A stretch of DNA of 50,204 bases, taken from positions 1 to 50,204 of the forward strand of contig JAFLRW010000001.1 in assembly GCA_022511285.1 (NCBI GenBank), in the 5' to 3' direction. Below the pieces are notes generated by a model. The model made no database searches. It was not told the origin of the DNA and saw only the letters and a program-made list of their open reading frames with translations. Source of the DNA: Duncaniella sp. GTDB taxonomy: Bacteria; Bacteroidota; Bacteroidia; Bacteroidales; Muribaculaceae. Of this stretch, positions 50,020 through 50,204 are shown in pieces (position 1 is the first letter of the stretch; each line of letters opens with the position of its first letter). Made by a program: the position numbers and the translations under genes.

Positions 50020-50204
50020 ATGTCAAAGGTAACAGTAGTGGGCGCCGGCAACGTAGGCGCAACTTGTGCAAATGTACTGGTGATGTGTGGTATTGCCGAC
50101 GAGGTTGTGCTCCTTGATATCAAAGAGGGAGTGTCAGAAGGCAAGGCAATGGACATTATGCAGACTGCATCCATCCTCAATCTCAACACCGTGCTCTGCG
50201 GCGT
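50020..50204 (+). CDS. mdh: Malate dehydrogenase (N-terminal part, partial)
   Basis: The first 61 codons are present. MSKVTVVGAGNVGATCANVL carries the NAD loop GAGNVGATCA, and DEVVLLDIKEGVSEGKAMDI has the Asp that selects NAD, with GKAMDI typical of the LDH-like (phosphate-type) malate dehydrogenases. It interconverts malate and oxaloacetate in the reductive branch that leads to succinate and propionate in Bacteroidales. The gene runs off the end of the window. Confidence 0.9.
   Translation, partial: MSKVTVVGAGNVGATCANVLVMCGIADEVVLLDIKEGVSEGKAMDIMQTASILNLNTVLCG

Overview
The window is from a Bacteroidales bacterium, most likely a Muribaculaceae-type gut commensal (the family is inference). 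Three things point there. The candidate promoters match the Bacteroidetes form (TTTG, about 20 bases, then TAnnTTTG) rather than the E. coli form. The window carries families typical of the phylum: DUF4491, DUF3078, DUF1573, DUF3467, TlpA/DUF4369 and a MeaB GTPase. It also has two secreted proteins with a shared C-terminal tail ending in KQGNTVTKVI or RQGNTVTKVI. I see no rRNA, tRNA, CRISPR array, prophage or insertion sequence.

Layout. Bases 1-34415 are read almost entirely on the minus strand and 34576-50204 almost entirely on the plus strand. From left to right: the tail of an unknown gene (3-74); a minus unit made of an unknown membrane protein, SufE, a GH28-like hydrolase and a TlpA-like thioredoxin protein (5116 down to 239); a minus unit made of a DEAD-box helicase, a DUF3078 outer-membrane-type protein, two small secreted proteins and a DUF4491 protein (9227 down to 5162); and a lone plus-strand hypothetical gene (9425-9871) facing the end of ftsZ.

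Bases 25183 down to 9874 hold a complete division and cell-wall (dcw) cluster: rsmH, ftsL-like, ftsI with a PASTA domain, murE, mraY, murD, ftsW, murG, murC, ftsQ, ftsA and ftsZ. No mraZ precedes it. Instead there is a good promoter next to rsmH and, further upstream, three direct repeats at 33-34 base spacing. Together these genes make lipid II from UDP-sugar precursors (murF and ddl lie elsewhere), export and cross-link it at the septum, and assemble the Z ring.

Bases 25558-34415 (minus) hold a secreted OB-fold-like protein with its own terminator, a DUF1573-DUF1573-MeaB unit, a small antitoxin-like gene of 52 codons, three FKBP-type prolyl isomerases in tandem, an LD-carboxypeptidase and a radical SAM protein. 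The plus-strand half starts with a small protein plus GNAT acetyltransferase pair that looks like a toxin-antitoxin unit. It continues with ybeY-mnmG, a 16-base perfect palindrome matching the parS centromere pattern, apt, uvrC and an AT-rich acyltransferase gene that overlaps the end of the convergent dnaX. After these come purC, a menaquinone-type methyltransferase gene, a DUF3467 gene, cysS, a large BspA-like leucine-rich surface protein and the start of mdh.

Most of the window is housekeeping. The points I would look at first are the parS-like site after mnmG, the repeat array in front of the dcw cluster, and the two related small antitoxin-like genes. One of these is an orphan lying between a normal and a partly deleted copy of an FKBP gene end.
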